Part shown: one piece after another, positions 1-9,162 of the stretch
Numbering within the stretch: the first letter of the stretch is position 1
Layout of the letters: every line of letters starts with the position of its first letter
NCBI RefSeq assembly: GCF_001552155.1
Contig: NZ_BCQQ01000053.1
Coordinates: 1-42,154 of the forward strand
Direction of reading: 5' to 3'
Source of the DNA: Actinomadura formosensis NBRC 14204
Lineage (GTDB): Bacteria > Actinomycetota > Actinomycetes > Streptosporangiales > Streptosporangiaceae
DNA: 42,154 bases
Translations under genes and position numbers: made by a program
The notes under the pieces: generated by a model
Databases searched by the model: none
What the model saw: only the letters and a program-made list of their open reading frames with translations
What the model was told of the DNA's origin: nothing

Positions 1-1629
1 GGCGGGCCGGACGGGCTCGTCGGCCGCGGGCCGCGGCCTGGCCAGCCCTTCCGACCAGGGCTTGGGCGGCTCCCGCCGCGGTGCGGGCGGCTGGGGCGGC
101 TGGGTCCCGAAGGCCCCGGGCACCATGGGGACATCGGGCCGCGTCACGGGCGGCCGCACCCACGGAGGCGGCGCCGGGGTCCTCGCCCCGGCGACCTTCT
201 TGTCTCCGGCCTCCCCGTTACCCCGGCCATCGGCCGCACGCTCGGGCACCCGCCCCTGGACGGGCTCACTGGGCGCCCCCGTCTGCCGCCGCGGCACGTC
301 CTGCCGTGCCCCACCGGGCACTTCGGTCGCGGCCTCACGCCCGGCGACCGGAGCGTCAGCGGGTGTACGCGGCTCCGACGCAGCACCCTGCTGCCCGCTC
401 GGATGCGCGCGCCCGGGAATCCGGCCTTGGAACGGCACGCCCGGAGGTCCGGGCCACCGCTGCGCGACGTCCTGCCGGGCCTCACCCGCAGGCGCACGCT
501 CGGACTCCGCACCCTGCGGCGCCGGGCCCGCAGCCGCAGGACCGGCCACGCGGGCATCGGCCGGATCGCCCGCGGCTCCCGGCGGCCGCGGCGCAGCGTG
601 CGGCGGCTCGGGCGGATGCGGCTCACCCGGCCGCGCCCGCCCGGTGTCCCCGGCCGATGCGGGGCCGGCCACCTGGGTGCCGGGCTGCTCCCCGGGCGTC
701 TGCGGGCGCTGTGCGCCCCCCCGCCCCGGGGCGCCGGGGTCGGCCGCGGTGGACGGCGCCGAAGGCGCCGTCTCACGGGCGGCGGCCGGTGTGCCCGCGT
801 CGGTGACGGGCCGGGGGCCGTTCGCTATTTCCTCCGCGGTTCTGCGGATGTCGGGAGGGGTGGGCGGGGCGGCCCGCCAGATCTCGGCCGGGGCGCCGGG
901 GCGGCGGACGCCGGAGGCGAGGGCACGCTTGCCGGAGCCGGGCGCCGGTGTCTCCAGCAAGGGGGTCGCCGGGGGATGTTCCAGGTCGGCGGCCGGGATC
1001 GGGAGGACATCGTCCTCGTGGGAGATGTCGCGGCTGGTACGGCGCCAGGGTTTGCGGGGCGCGACGGGTTCGGGCACCGCGACGGGGTCGGCGGCCGCGG
1101 TGGGGTCGGCGGCCGCGGCGTACTCGTCCAGGTGCGGGGGTGCCGCGGCGGCCGAGGGGCGGGGCATGCGGGCCGGAAGGGGGGTCGGTTCGGCCTCTTG
1201 CCCGCGCTTGCGCCGGGACTTGATCGCGGCCCGCTCCCCCGCGGCGACCGGGACGGGGGCCTCGGCGCGGCGCCAGACCCGGGCGACGATCACCACTTCG
1301 CGGGGTTCGCGGATCGGGGTGAGGCGGCACCAGGTGCGCGGCTCGGCGAGGTAGCGGCTCTGCGAGAGCAGCAGTTCGGTGAGGCGCTTGCCCTCGATCA
1401 CCGGGCGCGTCGCCAGCCAGGTCAGGACGCCGGGCGGGACGATGTACAGGACGTGCCACGGCGACTCGAACGGGACGCCGATGAGCCTGAGCAGCAGGAT
1501 CCAGGGCACGAACACGCCCAGGAACACGCCGATCTGGACCAGCGGCAGCGGCATGGGCAGCCGCAGGTCGTACAGCTTGTAGAGCCGCTTCTCGATGCGC
1601 CAGATGTTCGTGTACGTGGGTAGATCCAC
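1..1629 (-). CDS. TcpE-family conjugal transfer membrane protein, long disordered tail (partial)
   Basis: Open frame from a GTG at 1629 to the left edge with no stop, so the C-terminus lies outside the window (543 codons visible). The start has a good ribosome site (GGGGAG, 7-base gap). Residues about 1-110 look like the TcpE family: a basic, aromatic N-terminus (YTNIWRIEKRLYKLYDLRLP), two membrane segments near 28-50 and 58-76, then the conserved-looking stretch RPVIEGKRLTELLLSQSRYL. TcpE is a membrane component of the Tcp conjugation machine of Gram-positive plasmids. From about residue 125 on, the protein is Pro/Ala/Gly/Glu/Arg-rich and low-complexity, far longer than a normal TcpE of about 110-150 residues. 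It follows the TcpC-like and TcpD-like genes on the same strand. Family assignment is by pattern; the tail's function is unknown. Confidence 0.72.
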   Translation of the reverse strand, partial: MDLPTYTNIWRIEKRLYKLYDLRLPMPLPLVQIGVFLGVFVPWILLLRLIGVPFESPWHVLYIVPPGVLTWLATRPVIEGKRLTELLLSQSRYLAEPRTWCRLTPIREPREVVIVARVWRRAEAPVPVAAGERAAIKSRRKRGQEAEPTPLPARMPRPSAAAAPPHLDEYAAAADPTAAADPVAVPEPVAPRKPWRRTSRDISHEDDVLPIPAADLEHPPATPLLETPAPGSGKRALASGVRRPGAPAEIWRAAPPTPPDIRRTAEEIANGPRPVTDAGTPAAARETAPSAPSTAADPGAPGRGGAQRPQTPGEQPGTQVAGPASAGDTGRARPGEPHPPEPPHAAPRPPGAAGDPADARVAGPAAAGPAPQGAESERAPAGEARQDVAQRWPGPPGVPFQGRIPGRAHPSGQQGAASEPRTPADAPVAGREAATEVPGGARQDVPRRQTGAPSEPVQGRVPERAADGRGNGEAGDKKVAGARTPAPPPWVRPPVTRPDVPMVPGAFGTQPPQPPAPRREPPKPWSEGLARPRPAADEPVRPA

Positions 1630-1670
1630 GCCCCTGCTCCCCTAACTGCGAGCGCCGTGCCTCCCTCGGG

Positions 1671-1955
1671 TCAGGAGACGTCCACGCCGAGGGCCTTGGC
1701 TATCGCCTTGGCCGTGGTCTCGATGATGTTGGGCACGTAGAAGACCACTCCGATTCCGATCGCCAGCACGATGAATTGGACGAAACGCGTGATCTCGCGG
1801 GTGAACAGGAAGAAGATCGCCACAATGGAGACGATCACGAGGAACAGCGGACCGAATATCTGGCGGAGCCAGTCGGCGAGCTGGTCGGTCTTGAGTTCGT
1901 CGTCGGGCGCCGCCAGGATTTCGTGCGGAATCGACGCCATGAGGTGATGCAGCAT
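1671..1955 (-). CDS. TcpD-family small membrane protein
   Basis: 94 residues. An N-terminal amphipathic part (DELKTDQLADWLRQIFGP) is followed by two hydrophobic segments at about 36-52 and 57-76 and a short tail. Small two-helix proteins of this kind between tcpC and tcpE genes are annotated as TcpD family, putative inner-membrane parts of a type IV secretion-like channel. The ATG at 1955 has GGAAGG 10 bases upstream; a second ATG at 1940 has no ribosome site. The gene sits 60 bases after the TcpC-like gene and 41 before the TcpE-like gene, so the three are probably one transcript. The call rests on size, topology and neighbours. Confidence 0.7.
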   Translation of the reverse strand: MLHHLMASIPHEILAAPDDELKTDQLADWLRQIFGPLFLVIVSIVAIFFLFTREITRFVQFIVLAIGIGVVFYVPNIIETTAKAIAKALGVDVS

Positions 1956-2015
1956 CGACTGACTACCTTCCTTGGTCGGCTGATTCGGGGGTTGGGTTGT
2001 TCAATTCGCGGCCTC

Positions 2016-3059
2016 TCATGACGCGTTCGGTTCCGTGGTGCCGCGAATGCTGCGCACGAGCCAGGTCGTGCCCTTCTTGACCATCGCGAGCTGGTAGGTC
2101 TGCTCCAGCTCACCGCCGCCGCCCCCGGCGGGCTGCCACACCACCGTCGCGGTGACGGTGCGCCCGCCCTCGGGACCCTTCGGCGCTATGACCTCCTTGA
2201 CCTGCACGAACGTGACGGAATTGGCGAGACCGGCGATGGTCGTCCCGTCGGAGAAGCGGGACAGGGCCGCCTGATTGCCGGTCGCGTACTCCTGGAAGAA
2301 GGTGCCGAGGAAGGGCTGGAGCTCGTTTTCGAGCGCGCTGTCGCGGTCTTGGACGCCGTCCTGGGGAAGCTGCGCCTTGGCCGGCGGGGGAAGCAGGGCG
2401 GGACGGGCTGACACGACCAGGGAGCCGCTCTTGTCGGCGTACACGGGAACGGCGAGCCGCAGCCACCGGTCGGCGGTGCGGGCGAGCAGCGTCACGGTCG
2501 CGTTGTTCGCGTCGCGGGCGTCCACTCCGGCGACCTGGACGGACTGCACCTGCATCCTCCCGACACCGTTCCAGCCGAATTGGGCGTCGGCGCCGTCGGG
2601 CAGGAAGGTGCGCAATTGCGCCTCGCGGGCGGGGGCGGCCTTCTGGTCGAAGTTGAGATAGACGTTGGCGAACTGGAGGGCGAACGCGCCCGCGGCACTG
2701 CTGGGGAATCCGGCGTTCTTCGGCGGCCTGGACGCGGTCGCCGCGCCGCCGGAGGGGTCGTCGGCGGTGAAGCGCTCGAACGGGGCGCGGACGCCGTTGA
2801 CGAGGATGACGATGATCAGCGCCCACAGCACGGCGCGCCCGACCCACACCCACCAGCGTCCGCCGGATCCGCCCCAGCGACCGCCGCCGCGCGAGCCGCC
2901 GTTCCGCGAGCCGCCGCGGCCGGACCGGCCGCGGCGCCCGTCGTGCTCGGGCAGGTCCCACGACGGGTCGACGGACGACGCGAGCGCCCCGCCGGGCGCC
3001 GCCGTCTCGTCGACTACGGCGGTGTCACGGCCGCGTCCCACGGCCGACCTGCGAGCCAT
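2016..3059 (-). CDS. TcpC-family conjugal transfer protein (VirB8-like)
   Basis: 347 residues. The N-terminus (1-68) is Gly/Arg/Ser-rich and cytoplasmic, followed by one membrane helix at about 69-90 (WWVWVGRAVLWALIIVILVNG) and a large extracytoplasmic part. The latter fits the two NTF2-like domains of TcpC, the VirB8-like scaffold of Gram-positive conjugation systems; the end (LAMVKKGTTWLVRSIRG) is typical of the last strand of such a domain. The start has GGAGG just upstream. First gene of the Tcp block, with a 433-base gap in front. The assembly ATPases expected downstream (VirB4-like, coupling protein) would lie left of the window, so whether this is a complete or relic system cannot be judged here. 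Confidence 0.75.
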   Translation of the reverse strand: MARRSAVGRGRDTAVVDETAAPGGALASSVDPSWDLPEHDGRRGRSGRGGSRNGGSRGGGRWGGSGGRWWVWVGRAVLWALIIVILVNGVRAPFERFTADDPSGGAATASRPPKNAGFPSSAAGAFALQFANVYLNFDQKAAPAREAQLRTFLPDGADAQFGWNGVGRMQVQSVQVAGVDARDANNATVTLLARTADRWLRLAVPVYADKSGSLVVSARPALLPPPAKAQLPQDGVQDRDSALENELQPFLGTFFQEYATGNQAALSRFSDGTTIAGLANSVTFVQVKEVIAPKGPEGGRTVTATVVWQPAGGGGGELEQTYQLAMVKKGTTWLVRSIRGTTEPNAS

Positions 3060-3210
3060 CCTGCCTCCGCTCGCGCCTCGCCCCCGGTCGGCGCGCTCCT
3101 GTGTGCCTGGTCATGTTCCGGTGGTTTTCTGAACCCACCTCGGGCCCAGGGTAACCACGGGCGTCAATTGTTCCAGCGCATCGCAGCGAATCACAGCCCC
3201 GGCACGCGGC

Positions 3211-3219
3211 TGTGGATAA
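3211..3219 (-). promoter_or_regulatory. single consensus DnaA box
   Basis: The minus strand reads TTATCCACA, an exact match to the classical DnaA-box consensus. It is alone: no cluster of further boxes is seen nearby, so an origin is not supported. It may be a regulatory DnaA site or chance. Confidence 0.3.
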
Positions 3220-3391
3220 TGCAATCCACCTCGGCAGGAACGGGAAAGATTGCCAAACGGTGACGATCCCCTATCCAAGGCTCCGAAGAGTGCGCAGGTC
3301 CAGGATCCGGACAAGCGACGCGACCCGGCGGTTGCTTCGTTACCGGGTGACGGCGACGGCCGCCCTCCGCTCCCGAAAGAAACCGACAAAC

Positions 3392-3417
3392 TGTCGTGTT
3401 CGCGACATCTCACGACA
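3392..3417. repeat. inverted repeat, possible operator or hairpin
   Basis: TGTCGTG at 3392-3398 and its exact reverse complement CACGACA at 3411-3417, separated by 12 bases. It lies about 75 bases past the ychF stop codon and upstream of the Tcp operon. It could be a terminator-type hairpin for ychF or a protein site; there is no T-run. Confidence 0.35.
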
Positions 3418-3492
3418 AAACACCCAGCTCAGCGGCCTCGCGCGCCGCACAGAGACCCGCTGTTGCCAAAATCACACAGGTCACGCCGGGGG

Positions 3493-4584
<1,092 letters not shown>

Positions 4585-4725
4585 GGCCGTCAAGTTTATG
4601 GGCGCCCGCGGACCCCTCGGGCTGTCTGGAACCTCCGTCGGACCGCCGAATGTCCGGAATGGGGCGTCCGGGCCATACCGGCGCGTCGCGGTCGCGCTTC
4701 GCCGCCGCGCTGCCACGATGAACGG

Positions 4726-6093
4726 ATGGACCTCGCGCTGTTCGCCGGCCTGCTCGTCGGTGCCGTCTTCGGCGCCGTCGCCGGGTACGCGCTCGCGACG
4801 GGCCGGCAGGGCGCGCTGATCGCGCGGGCGCGGGCGGCGGAGGAGAAGCTCGCCTACGCCGAGGAGCGGATGGCCGAGCACTTCGAGAACCTGTCCGCGA
4901 AGGCGCTGGACGCCAGCAATCAGCGGTTCCTGGAGCTGGCGGACGCGCGCCTCAAGGCGGCGGGCGTGCAGGCGGCGGGCGAGCTGCAGCGCCGCCAGCA
5001 GGCCGTCGAGCACCTGGTCGCACCGCTCAAGGAGACGCTCGCCAAGGTGGAGGAGCAGCTCCGCGAGGTCGAGACGGGCCGCCGGGAGTCGCACGCGATG
5101 CTGGCCAAGCAGGTCGACTTCGTCCGGCAGAGCTCCGATCAGCTGCGCCGCGAGACCCAGTCGCTGGTCCGGGCACTGCAACGGCCCGAGGCCAGGGGGC
5201 GGTGGGGCGAGCTCCAGCTCCGCCGGGTCGTCGAGCTGGCCGGAATGACGCATCACTGCGATTTCGACGAGCAGGCGAGCTCCGTCACGGTGGACGGCAC
5301 GGTCCGTCCCGACATGGTCGTGCGGCTGGCCGGCGGCAAGAGCATCGTGGTCGATTCCAAGGTCTCCCTTGCCGCGTACCTACAGGCCGCTGAGAGCGGC
5401 GATCCGGTGCGCCTGGACGCGCACGCCCGTCATCTGCGCGACCATGTCGAACGTCTGGCGGCCAAGTCGTACTGGCAGGCGTTCAGCCCCGCACCGGAGT
5501 TCGTTGTCCTGTTCATCCCCGGCGAGGCGTTTCTCGCGCCCGCGCTTGACCGCGACCCAGGGCTGCTGGAGTACGCGATGCGGCGCCGGGTGCACATCGC
5601 CACGCCGACGACCCTCATCACGATGCTGCGGACCGCGTCCTACGCCTGGCAGCAGGCCGCCCTCTCGCAGAACGCCCGCGCGGTCTTCGAGCTGGGCAAG
5701 GAACTGTACGAGCGGCTCGGCACGATGGGTCAGCACGTCGACGAGCTGGGGCGCGCGCTGACCGGCGCCATCAAGTCCTACAACCGGACGGTCGGATCGC
5801 TCGAAACACGCGTGCTCGTCAGCGCGCGCAAGCTGAACGACCTGGGCGTGGTCGATGAGGATTTGGACGGCCCCCGTCCGGTGGAGGAAAGCCCCCGCGC
5901 GCTCTCTGCGGCCGAACTGACCGCGGACGGCCACCGCCCCGACGACGAGCCAGCGGAGCCCGACGCGGCCTCGGAAGCGATAGGTTTCGACCCGCAGGCC
6001 ATCCCCGACCAGACCGACCGGCGCATCACTCACGAGCGAGGCGAACCGGGGGGTGTGGGGGGCCGGCCCCCCACAGGGAAGAGGTGGCGATGA
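4726..6093 (+). CDS. rmuC: DNA recombination protein RmuC
   Basis: 455 residues. An N-terminal membrane helix (about 3-22, LALFAGLLVGAVFGAVAGYAL) leads to a long Ala/Glu/Arg-rich coiled coil (about 30-150). The RmuC nuclease-like core follows: GRWGELQLRRVVELAGM, VDSKVSLAAYL, FIPGEAFLAPAL, and IATPTTLITMLRTASYAWQQ. The family limits rearrangements at inverted repeats; its PD-(D/E)XK-like core suggests a nuclease. The last 60 or so residues are a poorly conserved acidic tail, and its final residues are encoded by a perfect 22-base palindrome (6054-6075). The ATG at 4726 begins the membrane helix. Its stop overlaps the next start (ATGA). Confidence 0.93.
   Translation: MDLALFAGLLVGAVFGAVAGYALATGRQGALIARARAAEEKLAYAEERMAEHFENLSAKALDASNQRFLELADARLKAAGVQAAGELQRRQQAVEHLVAPLKETLAKVEEQLREVETGRRESHAMLAKQVDFVRQSSDQLRRETQSLVRALQRPEARGRWGELQLRRVVELAGMTHHCDFDEQASSVTVDGTVRPDMVVRLAGGKSIVVDSKVSLAAYLQAAESGDPVRLDAHARHLRDHVERLAAKSYWQAFSPAPEFVVLFIPGEAFLAPALDRDPGLLEYAMRRRVHIATPTTLITMLRTASYAWQQAALSQNARAVFELGKELYERLGTMGQHVDELGRALTGAIKSYNRTVGSLETRVLVSARKLNDLGVVDEDLDGPRPVEESPRALSAAELTADGHRPDDEPAEPDAASEAIGFDPQAIPDQTDRRITHERGEPGGVGGRPPTGKRWR
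6054..6075. repeat. perfect 22-base palindrome at the rmuC / DUF6542 junction
   Basis: Arms TGTGGGGGGCC (6054-6064) and GGCCCCCCACA (6065-6075) are exact reverse complements with no loop. It encodes the last Gly/Pro-rich residues of RmuC and ends just before the GAAGAGG ribosome site of the next gene. It resembles the G-run/C-run hairpins at 13009-13029, 30015-30040 and 33934-33956. Confidence 0.75.
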
Positions 6094-6701
6094 CTTCATC
6101 GACGGCACGCGGCGCGTCCAGCGGCGCCCCGCCGGCTCCGGGGGGTTCAGTGGGACGTCAGCGCGGCGCCGCCGCTCCGCGATCGCGCTCGGCCGCCGGC
6201 GCGGGCCCGATCACGCTGACCGGGCGCGGCGGCATCGTCGTCATGTTCGCCGCCGGGCTGCTGTGCGGGCTGCTGTCGCACTGGTTCGGGGTGCCGCTGC
6301 TCGCGGGCGCCGGGTTCGCGATCGGCTGCGTGCTCGCCGCGTTCGCCACCCGTCCCGCTGACCTGCTCACGCTCGTCGTCAGCCCGCCGCTGGTGTTCTT
6401 CGTCGCCACGGTCCTGGTCGTGTTCACGACCGCGCTCGGCCACGGCTCGCTGGTGCGCGCTCTCACGGTCGGCGTCCTGACCGCGCTGGCGGCCACCGCG
6501 CCGTGGCTGTTCTTCGCGACACTGCTGGTCCTGGTGATCTGCCTGGCGCGGGGCCTCATGAAGAACGTCCGCGACCTGCGGGACAAGCTCGTCGGGGTGC
6601 GTCTCTTCGAGAAGGAGGAGAACGAGAACCCCGTCCGGTGGGACGAGTCCCCCGGCACGACGCAGGAGCGCCACCGGCTCCATCACGGCGAGGTGGACTG
6701 A
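6090..6701 (+). CDS. DUF6542-type small membrane protein
   Basis: 203 residues. A basic, Ala/Ser/Pro-rich N-terminus (about 1-45) is followed by membrane segments near 48-63, 67-85, 93-112 and 118-142, and a charged C-terminal tail containing DLRDKLVGVRLFEKEENENPVRWDESPG. This layout and the start TLTGRGGIVVMFAAGLLCGL match the actinobacterial DUF6542 family; function unknown. The ATG at 6090 shares ATGA with the rmuC stop and has GAAGAGG upstream; a GTG two codons earlier is an alternative. Tight coupling suggests co-expression with rmuC. Confidence 0.75.
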   Translation: MTSSTARGASSGAPPAPGGSVGRQRGAAAPRSRSAAGAGPITLTGRGGIVVMFAAGLLCGLLSHWFGVPLLAGAGFAIGCVLAAFATRPADLLTLVVSPPLVFFVATVLVVFTTALGHGSLVRALTVGVLTALAATAPWLFFATLLVLVICLARGLMKNVRDLRDKLVGVRLFEKEENENPVRWDESPGTTQERHRLHHGEVD

Positions 6702-6742
6702 CCCGGACCCCCGCGCAGGGCGCGCGAAAACCGTCCATCCGC

Positions 6743-6771
6743 TTGACAGGCTTAATACGTTCGTACATATT
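6743..6771 (+). promoter_or_regulatory. tetR promoter with overlapping palindromic operator
   Basis: TTGACA at 6743-6748, 17 bases, then CATATT at 6766-6771. The 18-mer AATACGTTCGTACATATT (6754-6771) is an imperfect palindrome with 7 of 9 base pairs matching, covering the -10 box. The GTG start of tetR follows 6 bases after the -10, so the message is probably leaderless and autorepressed. Confidence 0.7.
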
Positions 6772-6777
6772 GAACCG

Positions 6778-7356
6778 GTGCCCAGACCATCGAACAAGGA
6801 ACAGATCTTGCGGGAGGGTCTCGAAGTGGTCCGGCGGCGCGGATTCTCGGCCGCCGGCGTCCGAGAGATCACCTCCGCGGCGTCGGTGCCCCAGGGATCG
6901 TTCACCAACCACTTCGCCTCCAAGGAGGCGTTCGGGTTGGAGATCCTCGACCGCTACTTCGGGAGCGTGCGGTCGCTCGTCGCCGAGACGCTCGACACCG
7001 GGGGCGACCCGATCGAGCGGCTACGCGGCTACTTCGACGCGATCAGTGACCGGCTGGAGGCCCGGGGCTGGCAGCACGGCTGCCTGATCGGCAACATGAG
7101 CCTGGAGTCGGCCGAGCACAGCGAGGCCATCCGGACGCGGCTCGCCGGGATCTTCGCGGAGTGGCGGCCGCCGTTCGCCCGCTGCCTCGAACAGGCCGCG
7201 GCGCAGGGACGGATCACCCTCACCGTTCCCCCCGAGGAACTGGCCGACTTCCTGCTGGCCTCCTGGCAGGGCGCGATCCTGCGCATGAAGGTCGAACGCA
7301 GCCCCGAACCCCTTCAGCACTTCAAGGACGTCGTCTTCACGACGGTCCTCCGATGA
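6778..7356 (+). CDS. TetR/AcrR-family transcriptional regulator
   Basis: 192 residues. The N-terminal helix-turn-helix is clear: [43 protein letters not shown] (about residues 10-50, with breaks between helices). The remainder is an all-helical ligand-binding half, including [16 protein letters not shown] and [21 protein letters not shown], of the subgroup often called TetR_C_16/AcuR-like. The GTG start has no ribosome site but lies 6 bases past a -10 box. The stop overlaps the second ATG candidate of the dehalogenase gene. It probably represses itself and the two enzymes behind it through the palindrome at 6754-6771; the inducer is unknown. Confidence 0.9.
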   Translation: MPRPSNKEQILREGLEVVRRRGFSAAGVREITSAASVPQGSFTNHFASKEAFGLEILDRYFGSVRSLVAETLDTGGDPIERLRGYFDAISDRLEARGWQHGCLIGNMSLESAEHSEAIRTRLAGIFAEWRPPFARCLEQAAAQGRITLTVPPEELADFLLASWQGAILRMKVERSPEPLQHFKDVVFTTVLR

Positions 7357-7367
7357 CCGGGAGAGCC

Positions 7368-8255
7368 ATGCCCCTGACCTCCGTACTCGGAACCACGATC
7401 CACCACTCCGAATCCGGCACCGGCGATCCCATCGTCTTCCTGCACGGCAACCCGACCTCGTCCTACCTGTGGCGGAACGTCATCCCCCACGTGTCGGACC
7501 TCGGCCGGTGCCTCGCCCCCGACCTCGTCGGCATGGGGCGCTCGGGCCCGGCGCCGGCGTACCGCTTCGCCGACCACGCCCGCCATCTCGACGCCTGGTT
7601 CGACGCCATGGGCCTGACCTCGGACGTCACCCTCGTCCTGCACGACTGGGGATCGGCGCTCGGCTTCCACTGGGCCGCGCGCAACCCCGGCCGGGTCAAG
7701 GCGATCGCTTACATGGAGGCCATCGTCCAGCCGCGCCTGTGGACGGACTTCCCGCCCGGACGGGACGACCTGTTCCGCGCCATGCGTTCGGAGCGGGGCG
7801 AGAAGCTGGTGCTGGAGGAGAACTTCTTCGTCGAGACGGTCCTGCCCCGCAGTGTCCTGCGCTCCCTGACCGAGGAGGAGATGGACGCCTACCGCGCCCC
7901 GTTCCGCACCCCCGGGTCGCGCCTTCCCACGCTGGCCTTCGCTCGCGAACTCCCGATCGACGGGACGCCGCGGGACGTGGCCGAGATCGTCGAGTCCTAC
8001 GGCCGCTGGCTCTCCACGGCGCCCGTGCCCAAACTGTTCATCGCGGCCGACCCCGGTGCCCTGCTCGTCGGCCGGGCCGCGGAGTTCGCCCGCACCTTCC
8101 CCAACCAGCGCGAGGTGACCGTCGAGGGCGTCCACTATCTGCAGGAGGACTCCCCGGACGAGATCGGCGAGGCGCTCCGCGGCTTCCTCCGCGACCTCGG
8201 AAGACCGGAATCCGCCGCACCCCGCCCGCGCACGCACCTGGAGGCCCAGCGATGA
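7368..8255 (+). CDS. haloalkane dehalogenase-like alpha/beta hydrolase
   Basis: 295 residues, the length of DhaA/LinB-type enzymes. Visible motifs: [12 protein letters not shown] (oxyanion/halide Asn28), nucleophile Asp93 in [13 protein letters not shown] with halide-binding Trp94, acid Glu117 in YMEAIVQP, and base His256 in [10 protein letters not shown]. This Asp-His-Glu set plus Asn/Trp is the HLD-II haloalkane dehalogenase pattern, which cleaves carbon-halogen bonds to alcohol plus halide. The start at 7368 has GGGAGAG upstream; an ATG at 7353 overlaps the tetR stop and would add five residues. Second gene of the tetR operon, with ATGA overlap to the arginase-like gene. The true substrate may not be halogenated. 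Confidence 0.82.
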   Translation: MPLTSVLGTTIHHSESGTGDPIVFLHGNPTSSYLWRNVIPHVSDLGRCLAPDLVGMGRSGPAPAYRFADHARHLDAWFDAMGLTSDVTLVLHDWGSALGFHWAARNPGRVKAIAYMEAIVQPRLWTDFPPGRDDLFRAMRSERGEKLVLEENFFVETVLPRSVLRSLTEEEMDAYRAPFRTPGSRLPTLAFARELPIDGTPRDVAEIVESYGRWLSTAPVPKLFIAADPGALLVGRAAEFARTFPNQREVTVEGVHYLQEDSPDEIGEALRGFLRDLGRPESAAPRPRTHLEAQR

Positions 8256-9157
8256 TCTCCGTTCTCGCCGCCCCGACGAATCTCGGCCTGCGGCCGCCGC
8301 AGGAGACCAGCGTCCCCGGGTGCGCGAAGGCGCCCGAAGCGCTGCGCGAGGCAGGGCTGCATTCGCGGCTGCTCGCGCGGGGCGCCCGGGACGAGGGCGT
8401 CGTCCTCGCGGGCAGATACGTCGACGACCTGGCCACCGGCTCGGGGCGGGTCCGCAACCAGGACGCCCTCATCGACCACACGATGCGGCTGGCCGCCCGG
8501 CTCGGCGCGCTCCTCGAACGGCGGCGCGCGCCGCTCGTCCTCGGCGGCGACTGCAGCGTGCTGCTCGGCGCCGGACTCGCGCTCGCCCGCAGGGGCCGGT
8601 ACGGCCTCGTCCACATCGACGGTCACACGGACTTCCGCCACCCCGGCAACTCCAGCCGGTACGCGAGCGTCGCCGGGGAGGACCTCGCCGCCGCCGTCGG
8701 GCTGCACCTGCCCGCGCTGTCCGACATCGAGGGACTGGCTCCCTACTTCGCCCCCGAGCATGTCGTGCACGTCGGCTGCCGGCAGGACGACGAGGCGCTC
8801 GCCGAGGCGGAACGGGTCCTGGCCATGGTCGTCCCGGCGAGCCGGTGGATCGGCGACCCCGCCGGCGCGCTCGACGCCATCCGCGGGATCGTCGCCGCCG
8901 ACGGCCTCGACGGCTACTGGCTCCACGTGGACGTGGACGTCCTCGACCCGGCGTTCATGCCCGCCGTGGACAGTCCCGACCCGGGCGGACTCGATCCCCG
9001 GCAGCTCACCGCGCTGCTCGGCGGGCTGGCGGCCGATGCGGCCGGGGCCGAGGTCTGCATCTTCGATCCCGATCTCGACCCCGACGGCCGGTACGCCCGG
9101 CTGCTGACCGGCATCATCGCCGAAAGCCTCGGCGACCTCGGCCGTCACGTCCGGTAA
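8252..9157 (+). CDS. arginase/agmatinase-family (ureohydrolase) protein
   Basis: 301 residues. Family motifs in order: [11 protein letters not shown] (97-106), HIDGHTDF (121-128), HVDVDVLDP (225-233). Ureohydrolases bind two Mn ions through His in GGDHS, Asp/His/Asp in DAHxD and two Asp in DxDxxDP. Here Asp123, His125, Asp127, Asp227 and Asp229 are present, but the first ligand His is Cys101. The enzyme probably acts on a guanidino, amidino or formimino compound, or has lost activity. GGAGG precedes the ATG at 8252, which overlaps the previous stop (ATGA). Last gene of the tetR operon; its stop is 5 bases from the ispH stop on the other strand. Confidence 0.82.
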   Translation: MISVLAAPTNLGLRPPQETSVPGCAKAPEALREAGLHSRLLARGARDEGVVLAGRYVDDLATGSGRVRNQDALIDHTMRLAARLGALLERRRAPLVLGGDCSVLLGAGLALARRGRYGLVHIDGHTDFRHPGNSSRYASVAGEDLAAAVGLHLPALSDIEGLAPYFAPEHVVHVGCRQDDEALAEAERVLAMVVPASRWIGDPAGALDAIRGIVAADGLDGYWLHVDVDVLDPAFMPAVDSPDPGGLDPRQLTALLGGLAADAAGAEVCIFDPDLDPDGRYARLLTGIIAESLGDLGRHVR

Positions 9158-9162
9158 GCGCC

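Larger units (their letters stand above)
3060..3492. other. 433-base gap upstream of the Tcp operon
   Basis: No convincing gene: a minus-strand frame at 3111-3413 lacks a ribosome site and resembles no family. The gap is less GC-rich than the genes and should carry the promoter of the minus-strand tcpC-like operon. Two signals stand out: a 9-mer matching the classical DnaA box at 3211-3219, and a perfect 7-base inverted repeat at 3392-3398/3411-3417. I could not settle on a -35/-10 pair. Confidence 0.5.

Noticed and set aside
62..1623. Long plus-strand open frames in the first 1.6 kb
   Set aside because: They are antisense to the continuous minus-strand TcpE-like frame, are low-complexity Arg/Ala/Gly/Pro, and have no family sequence or ribosome site.
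3111..3413. 100-codon minus-strand frame in the gap upstream of the Tcp operon
   Set aside because: No ribosome site, no recognisable family, and composition unlike a coding region; it covers the likely promoter region.
3060..3492. Replication origin or attachment site next to the Tcp module
   Set aside because: Only one DnaA box, no AT-rich unwinding region, no tRNA gene and no direct repeats flanking the module in this window.
4585..5256. N-terminal extension of ychF
   Set aside because: The frame is open but antisense to rmuC; YchF sequence starts exactly at the GTG at 4584, giving the normal length of 363.
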